Assembly: GCF_002846415.1 (NCBI RefSeq)
Contig: NZ_PJMX01000001.1
Location: 1-64,000, forward strand
DNA: 64,000 bases
Origin: Streptomyces sp. TLI_146
Lineage (GTDB): Bacteria > Actinomycetota > Actinomycetes > Streptomycetales > Streptomycetaceae
Direction: 5' to 3'
Shown: one piece after another, positions 55,753 to 63,927 of the stretch
How positions within the stretch are numbered: position 1 is the stretch's first letter
How the letters are laid out: each line of letters begins with the position of its first letter
Program-made: the position numbers and the translations under genes
Notes under the pieces: generated by a model
The model's database searches: none
Told to the model about the DNA's origin: nothing
What the model saw: the letters and a program-made list of their open reading frames with translations, nothing else

Positions 55753-56856
55753 ATGACCACGAGCATTGAGGTGATCAAACCCGGTGACGTCCGTACGCGC
55801 ACGGAGATTCGCGCTGTCTTTGGGGGAAGTCCCCAGGGAGGGATCTGCCCAGCTGACGACAATGTGAGCCTCTACTCCGACCCCGACGTGGGTGAGCGGA
55901 ACGGCTACTACGACGGCTGGCTTGCCGAGGAGGACGAGCTGGGGCCGATTTTCGAGTACACGGGTGCCGGCAAGAACGGTGACCAGACCTTCGACGGCGT
56001 CGCTGGCACAGGCAACCGATCGATCCTTCGCCACGCAGAACAGGGCAGGGCGCTGCGCGTGTTCACTCGTGTTGGCAAAGTGCCGGGCAGTGGCACGAAG
56101 ACGCACCGCTACCTTGGGGCGTTCACCCTGGATCCCCTGCAGCCGTACGTGTGGCGCCGGGTCCACGGTGAGGACCGCCAGGACCGCAACGTTGTCGTGT
56201 TCCGTCTCCGCCCCGAAGAGGATCTACAGCCTGCGCAGCAGGATGTCATCCCGGTCGCTGGGGAGACGACAGCTGAGTTCGTTCCCTTCCAGCTCGTCAC
56301 TGCTGCGATATTTCAGTCAGAGCCAGCCACCAGTGGTGCACTGCCACTCCCTAAACAGCGGGTGCGCAAACGAGGGTCCACACGTGCGGCAGCGCCCAAC
56401 GCGGAGACGAGTGGCTCGTTCGTGGTCCCGGAAGCCTTCAGTACCAAGTTGAGTCTGCGGGCTGCCACGGCTGCCACGGTCGCGGTCCGACGCGAAGCCG
56501 AGTTGACACAGGCATACAAGGCGCACCTGGACGCTGCCGGGCACCGCACAGGTGCCTTCCAGATCAAGGTGAAGGGTCTGACCTCAACGCTTCGTACCGA
56601 TCTCTACGATGCCACGGACCACGTTCTCTATGAGGCGAAGGGATCAAGTTCTCGGGAGGACGTGCGGATGGCGCTTGGGCAGGTCCTCGACTACGGCCGG
56701 TATGTGACATCGCCTGAGCACGCGGGTGAGCCCAGGCGCGTGATTCTCTTGCCCGCTGCTCCTCCTCCGGACATGTACGCGTTGCTCGATCGCTATGAGG
56801 TGGGCGTGGTGTACCGGGGCGACGATGGACGGTTCGTCGGAGACCTCACGCGGTAA
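55753..56856 (+). CDS. SRA-like/PD-(D/E)XK restriction protein
   Basis: An ATG at 55753 gives 367 residues. The N-terminal half (GDVRTRTEIRAVFGGSPQGG, DGWLAEEDELGPIFEYTGAG then KNGDQTFDGVAGTGNRSILR) has the order F-x-YTGxGxxGDxxF...GNRxI..H of SRA-like domains in McrA-type modification-dependent restriction enzymes of streptomycetes. A linker (200-240) follows. The C-terminal 90 residues (LRTDLYDATDHVLYEAKGSS, then REDVRMALGQVLDYGRYV) carry a PD-(D/E)XK core with Asp and ExK. The likely role is cleavage of DNA with modified bases. It stands alone, without a methyltransferase, as expected for a type IV-like enzyme. Confidence 0.75.
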   Translation: MTTSIEVIKPGDVRTRTEIRAVFGGSPQGGICPADDNVSLYSDPDVGERNGYYDGWLAEEDELGPIFEYTGAGKNGDQTFDGVAGTGNRSILRHAEQGRALRVFTRVGKVPGSGTKTHRYLGAFTLDPLQPYVWRRVHGEDRQDRNVVVFRLRPEEDLQPAQQDVIPVAGETTAEFVPFQLVTAAIFQSEPATSGALPLPKQRVRKRGSTRAAAPNAETSGSFVVPEAFSTKLSLRAATAATVAVRREAELTQAYKAHLDAAGHRTGAFQIKVKGLTSTLRTDLYDATDHVLYEAKGSSSREDVRMALGQVLDYGRYVTSPEHAGEPRRVILLPAAPPPDMYALLDRYEVGVVYRGDDGRFVGDLTR

Positions 56857-56876
56857 GCCGGCTCGTGCGACCCTCA

Positions 56877-56921
56877 CCCCTCTGCTGACCCCGTGCCTCA
56901 TCGCACGGGGCAGCAGAGGGG
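56877..56921. terminator. Bidirectional terminator between convergent genes
   Basis: CCCCTCTGCTG-A-CCCCGTGC, loop CTCATC, then GCACGGGGCAGCAGAGGGG: 19 base pairs with one bulged A. It lies exactly between the plus-strand SRA-like gene and the minus-strand DUF6602 gene. Confidence 0.75.
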
Positions 56922-56934
56922 AGGCATCTCTCGT

Positions 56935-57741
56935 TCATATCGTCCAGCGGTTGGAGATATTTCCTAGCGGCGTAGCGCCGGAGTAGGGAATGAGGTCGAG
57001 CGGATTCATCCAGGCGTCAGAGAAGTGGATATTCAGGTGGAGCGCCAGGGTGAGGAGGATGTCCTGGTCTGGCAGGCAGTCCACCTGATACAGGGAGGCG
57101 CCGGCCATCGGCGACCTGAAGAGCGCGCCGGTTTTTGGGTCACCCCACTGCAAGTGTCCCCTCCCTGCGACCCACACACTGTCGGGCCACTCGACGGGGT
57201 TGCGACTGCGGCACCAGCCCATCAGATGCTGCGCAATGGTGTCCAAGTTGAGGCCATCGAACGCGACGATCATGCCGGATGTCGGGAAGTAGTCCCACTT
57301 CCTTCCATACGCTCGCGTGGAGCGTGGAAGCGTCCCCGCGATAGGACGGTAGGAACCTTTCGCGAGACTCCGCATCCTGCTGATTTTATTGCACGCATCA
57401 ACGATCTGCTGGCCGTCAAGCTTCGTCTTCACCTCGACCATGCCGTAGACACACTCATTGGGAATGACTCGATAGCCCTGGAGACTCGTGAACGGCGGCG
57501 TATCGCGATCGATGAGCACGATGTCACACTGCGGTGAAACGTCACCAGTTGCCGCAATCACTTCAGCGTTGTGAATGGCTTCAACATGTGACGGAAGATA
57601 GCCTGACAGGAACTCACGAATCAGCAGCTCGCGAGACGTTCCAGCCTCCCCGTTGTGATGAAAATTTCGAGACTGCTCAAAATCCGCCCGCATACGCTTC
57701 GCCACAGATGCGAGAATCCTACCGAGTTTCTCTTGAGTCAT
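56935..57741 (-). CDS. DUF6602-type nuclease-like protein
   Basis: The ATG at 57741 gives 268 residues. It reads MTQEKLGRILASVAKRMRAD, then HHNGEAGTSRELLIREFLSG, SPQCDIVLIDRDTPPF and ECVYGMVEVKTKLDGQQIVD. The segment around residues 72-105 (CDIVLID, then YGMVEVKT about 25 residues later) is a PD-(D/E)XK nuclease core, and the overall layout matches DUF6602 proteins. The base composition is clearly lower in GC than the neighbours, which points to recent acquisition from another source. The gene lies at the edge of the defence island and is probably one of its members. Its target is unknown. Confidence 0.75.
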   Translation of the reverse strand: MTQEKLGRILASVAKRMRADFEQSRNFHHNGEAGTSRELLIREFLSGYLPSHVEAIHNAEVIAATGDVSPQCDIVLIDRDTPPFTSLQGYRVIPNECVYGMVEVKTKLDGQQIVDACNKISRMRSLAKGSYRPIAGTLPRSTRAYGRKWDYFPTSGMIVAFDGLNLDTIAQHLMGWCRSRNPVEWPDSVWVAGRGHLQWGDPKTGALFRSPMAGASLYQVDCLPDQDILLTLALHLNIHFSDAWMNPLDLIPYSGATPLGNISNRWTI

Positions 57742-57851
57742 AGACGAATCCTAAACCCCACCGCTGACAGCATGCTCAACACCCGGCAAAACGCGGGGAA
57801 CCCGCGCCCCGGCCGGCGCAGGGCCGACGGCACGACCTCGAGAAGCCGGTA

Positions 57852-57979
57852 CTACTGCCAGTACTCGGTGTCGTCCGCGTTGTTGGCGCTGTTGCTCCCA
57901 GGGGGGCGCCGACGACGGTGCCCAGGGTGCTGATGACGGGCGCGGTGTAGCTGACGGTCTCGAACTCGGTGTTCTCCAC
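57852..57979 (-). CDS. Lasso-like RiPP precursor, 42 aa, one-base frame slip
   Basis: A GTG at 57979 after GTGGGGGT starts MENTEFETVSYTAPVISTLG then TVVGAP. The leader holds Tyr11, Pro14, Ile16 and Gly20, the exact spacing of the lasso leader motif (YxxPxLxxxG). One base then seems to be missing in or just after a C6 run (57898-57903). In the next frame follows LGSNSANNADDTEYWQ and a stop at 57852. A core of GSNSANNADDTEYWQ would place Gly1 and Asp9 for a nine-membered macrolactam ring. The usual Thr two residues before the core is absent. No lasso cyclase or protease gene is visible in the window. Confidence 0.5.
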
Positions 57980-58054
57980 GGCATACCCCCACGAGTCGGT
58001 CGGTCGGGTTGGTCCGTCGGCCACACGGGGCGGTGCCGGCTCCCGTGCGGCGTC

Positions 58055-58680
58055 CTAGAGACGGAACGGTGGCCAGCACGTGATCAGCTCGACACGCGTG
58101 GGTGCCGGTCCGGGGAACTCTGCGTCGAGTTCGTCGACGGCCTTGCGAACCAGGGTCTCGGCGTCCTGATCGTCAAAGGCGGGGGTGGTGCGCATGTCCA
58201 GGTTCAGCTCGCACCGGTCCGGGGACACGAGAAACGCTGCCCGCCATGGATCGCGGTGACGGACAGCTTCGGCGGCAGCGGGAATCCCGAGTCCCCGGCC
58301 GCAGAGCCCGGCAGGTCAGTGGAATCGAGGAGTTGGACCAGGCGAACGGCACGGGAGATAGCGCCGAGCACGCTGCGGCTGGATCCAGAGTGCCCAGACG
58401 GCGCGTAGGCGGTGGTCGTGGCCCGCCACAGGCCACGGCCGCCGACAACGACCTCGTCCATGCCGAGGTAGCCGATCATCACCCCGGCGGGGCGGGCAGC
58501 CTCGGGGGCGGCCAGGTAGGAGGGGGCGCCCCCGAAGCCCCCCGAGTCTTCGTCGGCGTCAAGGAGAACGGCCCGGCCGTCGTGGAGCGATGCGGCGCGG
58601 GCGTGAACATCCGCAGCGATGTGCACGAAGGCCGATGCCGCCACCCGCGGACCGGCCATCCCTCACCCCACCAAGGCGCC
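58055..58680 (-). pseudogene. M20-family metallopeptidase remnant, frameshifted
   Basis: Minus-strand coding reads DVHARAASLHDGRAVLLDAD, then EDSGGFGGAPSYLAAPEAAR, GVMIGYLGMDEVVVGGRGLW and SAYAPSGHSGSSRSVLG-like sequence. After a slip it continues RAVRLVQLLDSTDLPG and FPLPPKLSVTAIHGGQ, and after a second slip RCELNLDMRTTPAFDDQDAE with the end at 58055. The DADExxGGFGG and GxGHSGSS motifs belong to M20 peptidases/deacylases. The N-terminal metal-binding His-x-Asp half is lost. Confidence 0.6.
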
Positions 58681-58777
58681 TCGGATGGGCGGGGCATCGG
58701 CGAGCCACCTCCTTGCAAAGGAGCGGCTCGGCTGTGCCGGTTCGGCTCCTGCCTCATCCACCGCGACAACAACCCCG

Positions 58778-60121
58778 TCATACGGCGGCCTTCAACCGAT
58801 GCCGCGCGTACGAGCGGAGATCGCGCACCGTCGCAGCGTCCCGGTGCGGTTCCAGCAACGTCCCCAGGGTGTTCCGCACCAAGTCGAGGCAGCGTGAGGC
58901 ACCCGTGCCCAGGGCGGTGTCCAGTGCCGTGCGGGTGTCCGCCACCGCGGCGTCCACGTCGTGGCTGGCGAGCGCGGTGTGGGCGCGGTAGGTGAGCATG
59001 ATGGCCCGGGTTCTCTCACGCACGGGGTCCAGCAGGCCCAGACCCTCGTCGAGGGCGGACGCGGCGCGTTGCGGATCGTCCAGATCCAGCCAGCAGCGGC
59101 CCGCGTCGACAGCGACGTCCGCGGGGCTCATCCATGACACCCAGGGAGGGGCCGTACCCGCGTGGCCGCGTTCCAGCTCGCGCTCGGCGTCACTTAGGGC
59201 ACGGGCCGTGCCGACCTCATCGTGCAGGAGGGCGAGAGCGCGGGCGCGGCGCACGTCCAGCAGGGATCGAGCGGTCGCGTGACGGGTACGCGTGCGGGCG
59301 TGGGCGAGAATGTTCACGGCGTCACGGGGGTGGCCGAGCCAGGTGGCGGAGTAGGCGAGATCAGACAGGACCCCGGCCCCCAGGTCACGATCGTCGGCGG
59401 TGTGCGCGGCATGCAGGGCGGTGCGCCAATGGCGCTGCGCCGAGGCATGGCGGCCCTGGTCGAAGTGGAGCCAAGCGGCGCACTGCGCAGCCTGGGCGAG
59501 CACGGTGCACAGACGCCGCTCGGTGGGATCGTCATAGCGGCTGGTGTCCAGCAGGTTGATCGTGACGCGCATGGCGGCGCCTAACAGGCCGGCGCACTCC
59601 GGCGCAGAGGTGTTCGCCAGCTCTGGAAGGGTGTTGACGCTGTCCTCCAGCCACATCAGCAGACCCTCGTCCACGCGCCGCCCGGCTAGCGCTCCGACCA
59701 GACGCTCAGGCTCGACGCTCGCCCAGGCGGCCGCCATGCCGACCAGCGACCCTACAGTCAGGACCAGGAAGGTACGGCGGTCGGGTCGGTCAAGTTCCAC
59801 CAGTACCTCCGAGTGGGCTGCGCGGGCGCCGGCAGGGCTGAAAGGGAACGGATGATCGTAGGCGGGCAGCCACCACGGCCACCCCATGGCTCGGACGAGC
59901 TCTGGAGCGACGCAGAGCACGTCGGCCAGCAACTCCTGGTAGAGGTCGCTCGGTACGCCGACCCTCCCGTGCTCCCAGCGGTAGATCCGGCTGCGGTCGG
60001 CGGACACGATCAGCCCGCGTCGCGCCGCGGCCACGTGCAGGTGACGAGCGAGCTTTTCCATGCTCCACCCGCGCTGTTCGCGCGTGTAGGTCAGCGGATG
60101 TGGTACGGCTTCGGTAGTCAC
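58778..60121 (-). CDS. XRE-family regulator with TPR-like sensor domain
   Basis: A GTG at 60121 gives 447 residues; earlier in-frame sequence has no coding sense. Residues 8-65 are a helix-turn-helix (YTREQRGWSMEKLARHLHVA, DRSRIYRWEHGRVGVPSDLY). After a WPWWLPAYDHPFPFS stretch and a hydrophobic segment (FLVLTVGSLVGMAAAWASV) come TPR-like helices (QGRHASAQRHWRTALHAAHT, GAGVLSDLAYSATWLGHPRD) to the end. This is the layout of many cluster-situated streptomycete regulators. It is divergent from the operon at 60320, with a 200-base shared promoter region, so it is the likely regulator of that operon. Confidence 0.75.
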   Translation of the reverse strand: MTTEAVPHPLTYTREQRGWSMEKLARHLHVAAARRGLIVSADRSRIYRWEHGRVGVPSDLYQELLADVLCVAPELVRAMGWPWWLPAYDHPFPFSPAGARAAHSEVLVELDRPDRRTFLVLTVGSLVGMAAAWASVEPERLVGALAGRRVDEGLLMWLEDSVNTLPELANTSAPECAGLLGAAMRVTINLLDTSRYDDPTERRLCTVLAQAAQCAAWLHFDQGRHASAQRHWRTALHAAHTADDRDLGAGVLSDLAYSATWLGHPRDAVNILAHARTRTRHATARSLLDVRRARALALLHDEVGTARALSDAERELERGHAGTAPPWVSWMSPADVAVDAGRCWLDLDDPQRAASALDEGLGLLDPVRERTRAIMLTYRAHTALASHDVDAAVADTRTALDTALGTGASRCLDLVRNTLGTLLEPHRDAATVRDLRSYARHRLKAAV

Positions 60122-60319
60122 GCACACCCCCAACTCTGGCCTTTGCACAGCACCGTAGCGACCGGCTTGGGTCAACGGGACCACATCGGGGATACAGACC
60201 GGCCGCCGCGCGCGCCTCACTGTGGAAGCTGCTCGGCCAGACGCCGGGCACTCTCGACGTCTCCGGTTTCCCTGCCTGCGCGCACGCAACCGGAGCCGCC
60301 CACCTCCCGGGAGGCACCC

Positions 60320-61354
60320 ATGAGACGTGTGCTCGTCACCGGCGGCGCCGGCTTCATCGGCTCGCACTTCGTCAAGCGCATCATCAAGGCCGAGGACGTC
60401 ACTCACGTGATCGTCCTCGACGCCCTCACCTACGCCGGTCACATCGAGAACCTGGGCACGGCCTTCCTCTCCGACAAGCTGCGGTTCGTCCACGGCAGCA
60501 TCCAGGACGCCGCAGTCGTCAACGCGCTGATGGGAGCCGGCACCACCGACGTGGTGCACTTCGCGGCCGAGTCCCACGTCGACCGCTCCTACCACGCGGC
60601 CGCCGGGTTCCTGTCGACGAACGTGCTCGGCACCCAGAACCTCGTGGACGCCGCGCACCGCCACGACATCGAAAAGTTCGTCCACGTCTCGACCGACGAG
60701 GTCTACGGCCCGCTCGCACAGGGCACGGCAACCGAGGAGGCGCCGCTGCGCCCCACCGTCCCCTACGCGGTGTCCAAGGCGGCCAGCGACCTGGTCGCCC
60801 TGGGTGCCCACCAGACGCTCGGGCTCCCGGTGTGCGTGACCCGCAGCAGCAACAACTACGGGCCCTACCAGCACCCCGAGAAGATCATCCCCCTGTTCGT
60901 CACCCGGCTACTGCGCAGCCTGCCCGTCACCCTCCACGACCGCGGCCAGCACGTGCGCAACTGGCTGCACGTCGAGGACAACTGCGCCGGCATCGAGGCG
61001 GTGCTACGCCACGGCAGGCCCGGCGAGATCTACAATCTCGGCGGCGGCACCGACCTCTCCAGCAAGGAGCTCACCGGCCACCTGCTGAACCTCTGCGACG
61101 CCACCTGGGACGCGGTCACCTACATCCCCGACCGGCCGGCCAACGACGTCCGCTACTCCATCGACTGGGCCAAGGCCCGTGACCAGCTCGGCTACCGGCC
61201 GCAGCACCGCCTGGAGGACGGCCTCGCCGAGACCGCCGAGTGGTACCGCCGCAATCCGGACCGCTGGGCCCCGCTGGCGGCTGCCGGCCTGCGCACCGTC
61301 CTGTCTTCCGCCCGCCCGCTGCTCGCCCCGCTGGAGACGCCCCGTGGCCACTGA
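60320..61354 (+). CDS. dTDP-glucose 4,6-dehydratase-like epimerase/dehydratase
   Basis: The ATG at 60320 follows GGGAGG. The 344-residue protein is an extended short-chain dehydrogenase: NAD-binding GGAGFIG at 8-14, the STDEVYG motif at 124-130 with Thr125, Asp126 and Glu127 as in RmlB, and Tyr149/Lys153 in YAVSKAASD. SSNNYGPYQHPEKIIPLF and RNWLHVEDNCAGI further support a sugar-nucleotide 4,6-dehydratase or close relative. The sugar substrate cannot be told. The end overlaps the next gene by 11 bases, so it is the first gene of a coupled operon. Confidence 0.8.
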   Translation: MRRVLVTGGAGFIGSHFVKRIIKAEDVTHVIVLDALTYAGHIENLGTAFLSDKLRFVHGSIQDAAVVNALMGAGTTDVVHFAAESHVDRSYHAAAGFLSTNVLGTQNLVDAAHRHDIEKFVHVSTDEVYGPLAQGTATEEAPLRPTVPYAVSKAASDLVALGAHQTLGLPVCVTRSSNNYGPYQHPEKIIPLFVTRLLRSLPVTLHDRGQHVRNWLHVEDNCAGIEAVLRHGRPGEIYNLGGGTDLSSKELTGHLLNLCDATWDAVTYIPDRPANDVRYSIDWAKARDQLGYRPQHRLEDGLAETAEWYRRNPDRWAPLAAAGLRTVLSSARPLLAPLETPRGH

Positions 61355-62357
61355 CCAGATCGAGCCGCGCCGGATTCTCGTCACGGGCGTCGGCGCTAAT
61401 CCCGGATTCGGCCTCACCCGCAGCCTCACCCGCCTGGGCCACCACGTCGTCGCCGCCGACGCCAGTCCGCTCGCGCCTGGCTTCCTCCTCCCCGACGTCA
61501 CCCCCCACCTCATCCCGCTGGCAGACAACCCCGGCTACTGCACCCGCCTGGAGGAGCTGTGCCGGGACCTCAAGGTCGACGCGATCGTGCCCGCCATCGA
61601 GGACGACCTCCCGCCGCTGCTGTGCATGGCCGCGCGCCTGGAGGAGACAGGTGTACGCCTGTGGCTGCCCGAGCCCGCGTCCGTCCACGCGTGCATCGAT
61701 AAGGGCGCCTTCCACGAGGTACTCACGGAGCACGGCGTGCCCACCCCCCGCGCCTGGTGGGGTGACGCTCTCGACCAGGTCCCCGACGACACCGAGCTGG
61801 TGGTCAAGCCCCGGCGCGGCCACGGCGCCCAGCACGTCCACTTCGTCGACAACCGGCGCCACGCCCTGCTGCTGCACGAGTTGGTGCCCGGCGCACTGGT
61901 GCAACAGCGGGTGCACGGCATCGAGTTCACCGCAGACTGCCTCGTGGACCGCTCCAAACAGGTGTCGGTGATCCTGCGCCGCCGGGACCTGGTGAAGGCC
62001 GGGCTCGCCACGGTCTCCACCACCTTCCACGACCCCGCCGTCCTCGGCCTCGTCCGGGCCACGCTGCGCGCGGTTTGCGCCGAGGGGCTGTGCTGTGTGC
62101 AGGGCTTCATCCAGGACAGCGGCGCCATCACCATCACCGAGCTGAACGTACGGGTGGCCGGCGGCTTCCCGCTGGCCGAAGCGGCCGGAGCCGACCTCGT
62201 CGGCCAGATGGTACGCGGCCTGTTCCACCTGCCGGTCGACCACGACACGCTCACCTACCGGCCCGGGATGTTCCTGACCAACTACGTCGAGACGCTGGCT
62301 ATCGGTAACGCCGCTGACCTGGAGCGCATCGTCACCGCCGAGGAGGCTGGCGCATGA
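61344..62357 (+). CDS. ATP-grasp ligase
   Basis: A GTG at 61344 inside the end of the preceding gene gives 337 residues. The N-terminal part has a Rossmann-like pre-ATP-grasp fold (ILVTGVGANPGFGLTRSLTR). The ATP-grasp core follows with TELVVKPRRGHGAQHVHFVD, then QQRVHGIEFTADCLVD and the metal-binding end ITITELNVRVAGGFPLAEAA. The layout is that of the carbamoyl-phosphate synthase-like or PylC-like ATP-grasp proteins that join a carboxylate to an amine. The substrate is unknown. Overlap of 4 bases with the aminotransferase gene makes a joint pathway likely. Confidence 0.75.
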   Translation: MATDQIEPRRILVTGVGANPGFGLTRSLTRLGHHVVAADASPLAPGFLLPDVTPHLIPLADNPGYCTRLEELCRDLKVDAIVPAIEDDLPPLLCMAARLEETGVRLWLPEPASVHACIDKGAFHEVLTEHGVPTPRAWWGDALDQVPDDTELVVKPRRGHGAQHVHFVDNRRHALLLHELVPGALVQQRVHGIEFTADCLVDRSKQVSVILRRRDLVKAGLATVSTTFHDPAVLGLVRATLRAVCAEGLCCVQGFIQDSGAITITELNVRVAGGFPLAEAAGADLVGQMVRGLFHLPVDHDTLTYRPGMFLTNYVETLAIGNAADLERIVTAEEAGA

Positions 62358-63493
62358 CCGCGACCCGTCCCGACCACCGACGCAACGCCAGTCCCTTCCT
62401 CTACGGGGCAGAGGCGGCCGCCGTCGCTCGCGTGCTGGAGAGCGGCCATTACGGGCACACCGATCTCACCGAGGAGTTCGAGCGGCGGGTCGCCGCCTAC
62501 CTTGGCGCGCCCGACGTGGTGGCCGTCTCCTCCGGCACGGCCGCCCTCCACAGTGCCCTGCTCGCCGTCGGCATCGGCGCCGGTGACGAGGTGGTCGTGC
62601 CGTCCATGACCTTCTGCGCCACCGTGCAGGCCGTCCTCGCCGTTGGAGCGACCCCGCGGTTCGTCGACGTCGACGCCGCCACCCTTTGCGTTACCCCGCA
62701 GCTGGTCATGGAGGCGGTCACTGACTCCACGGCCGCCGTCCTCCCGGTCTTCTTCGGCGGCCGGGCCGTCGACCTCGCCCCGATCCGCGCGGACCTCAGC
62801 GAGCGGGGCATCGTCGTCATCGAGGACGCCGCGCACGCCTTCGGTTCCCGCAACCGCACGGGCGCCGGCCTCGTTGGTGGCGACGGAACGGCCCTGACGT
62901 GCTTCTCCTTCGGGCCGATCAAGAACCTGACCTGCGGCCAAGGCGGCGCGGTCATCCCCCGCACACCCGAGGAGGCCGCGACCATCCGCCAACTCCGCCT
63001 CCTGGGGGTCGTGCAGTCGCAGAGTGAGCGCGCGGAGAGAACCGCGTACCAGGTGGCCAGTTTCGGCCTGCGCTACCAGCTCTCGGCCATCAACGCCGCC
63101 ATCGGCCTGGCCCAGTTGAACGGCTTCGACACCGCGGCGGCGACCCGGCGCCACCTCTGGCGCACCTACCGGAGCGCACTCGCCGAGCTGGACGGCGTGA
63201 CGCTCATCGACGTCGACCCCGACCACGCGGTGCCGCACCTGTGCCAGGTCCGCGTGCAGCGGCGCAACGAGGTCTTCGTGCACCTGCGGGCAGCGAACGT
63301 CGGGGTCGGGGTGCACTACCCGCCCAACCATCTCCAGCCCGCGTTCGCGTCCTGGCGGCGCCCCCTGCCGGTCACCGAGCAAGTCGGCGCGGAGATCCTG
63401 AGCCTGCCCTTCCACCAGCACCTCACCGGGGCCGACGTTCACCACGTCGTGAGCACCCTGCGCGATGCCCTCCAGCACGCCGGGGGCTCGTGA
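62354..63493 (+). CDS. DegT/DnrJ/EryC1/StrS-family aminotransferase
   Basis: The ATG at 62354 overlaps the stop of the ATP-grasp gene (ATGA). The 379-residue protein carries the PLP-binding lysine K190 in CFSFGPIKNLTCGQGG and the cofactor Asp158 in VIEDAAHAFGS, with the family start (GHYGHTDLTEEFERRVAAYL) and SSGTAALHSALLAVG. Such enzymes transfer an amino group to a keto sugar bound to a nucleotide. Together with the dehydratase this suggests formation of an amino sugar. The length is normal for the family and no residue is missing. Confidence 0.85.
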   Translation: MTATRPDHRRNASPFLYGAEAAAVARVLESGHYGHTDLTEEFERRVAAYLGAPDVVAVSSGTAALHSALLAVGIGAGDEVVVPSMTFCATVQAVLAVGATPRFVDVDAATLCVTPQLVMEAVTDSTAAVLPVFFGGRAVDLAPIRADLSERGIVVIEDAAHAFGSRNRTGAGLVGGDGTALTCFSFGPIKNLTCGQGGAVIPRTPEEAATIRQLRLLGVVQSQSERAERTAYQVASFGLRYQLSAINAAIGLAQLNGFDTAAATRRHLWRTYRSALAELDGVTLIDVDPDHAVPHLCQVRVQRRNEVFVHLRAANVGVGVHYPPNHLQPAFASWRRPLPVTEQVGAEILSLPFHQHLTGADVHHVVSTLRDALQHAGGS

Positions 63494-63927
63494 TGCCTGC
63501 CAAGGTACTCACCGTATGCCTGGGCAACTACTGCCGCTCGCCGTTCGCCCAGCTCGCCCTTACTCGCCGGGGCGGATCGCGACTGGCGGTCCGCTCTGCC
63601 GGGCTCATCAGCAAGTGGCAGGACCAGCCAGCCAACCCAGCCATGATCAACGCGGCCCGGCGGCTGGGCTACGACCTCAGCGCCCACCGCGGCCAGCACA
63701 TCACGCTGGAGATGCTGGGATGGGCGGACACCGTCCTCGCCATGGACGCTTCTGTCCTCACCGTGCTGCGGGCTGTCTTCGGTCCGGAGCACGAGAGCAA
63801 GCTGCGCCTCTACCTCGGCGACCGCGACGTCCCCGACCCGATAGGCCAGGACGACGCTGCGTTCGTCGACTGCGCGGTGATGATCGAGGCCGGAACCGCC
63901 CTGCACGGCGGCGGCCGCATCACCTGA
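63493..63927 (+). CDS. Low-molecular-weight protein tyrosine phosphatase family protein
   Basis: The ATG at 63493 shares a base with the preceding stop. The 144-residue protein starts with the catalytic P-loop (VCLGNYCRSP, Cys9 and Arg15), and the general acid region VPDPIGQDD appears near residue 115. The length is right for the family (about 150). The second P-loop residues differ slightly from the usual CxGNICRSP, with Tyr for Ile. In an operon with sugar-modifying enzymes it may act on a phosphorylated intermediate rather than on a protein. The 73 bases that follow to the window edge hold no recognisable start. Confidence 0.8.
   Translation: MPAKVLTVCLGNYCRSPFAQLALTRRGGSRLAVRSAGLISKWQDQPANPAMINAARRLGYDLSAHRGQHITLEMLGWADTVLAMDASVLTVLRAVFGPEHESKLRLYLGDRDVPDPIGQDDAAFVDCAVMIEAGTALHGGGRIT

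Noticed and set aside
61116..62243. Minus-strand frame opposite the ATP-grasp gene
   Set aside because: It is an antisense shadow without start signals. The plus-strand protein has clear ATP-grasp motifs and coupled neighbours.
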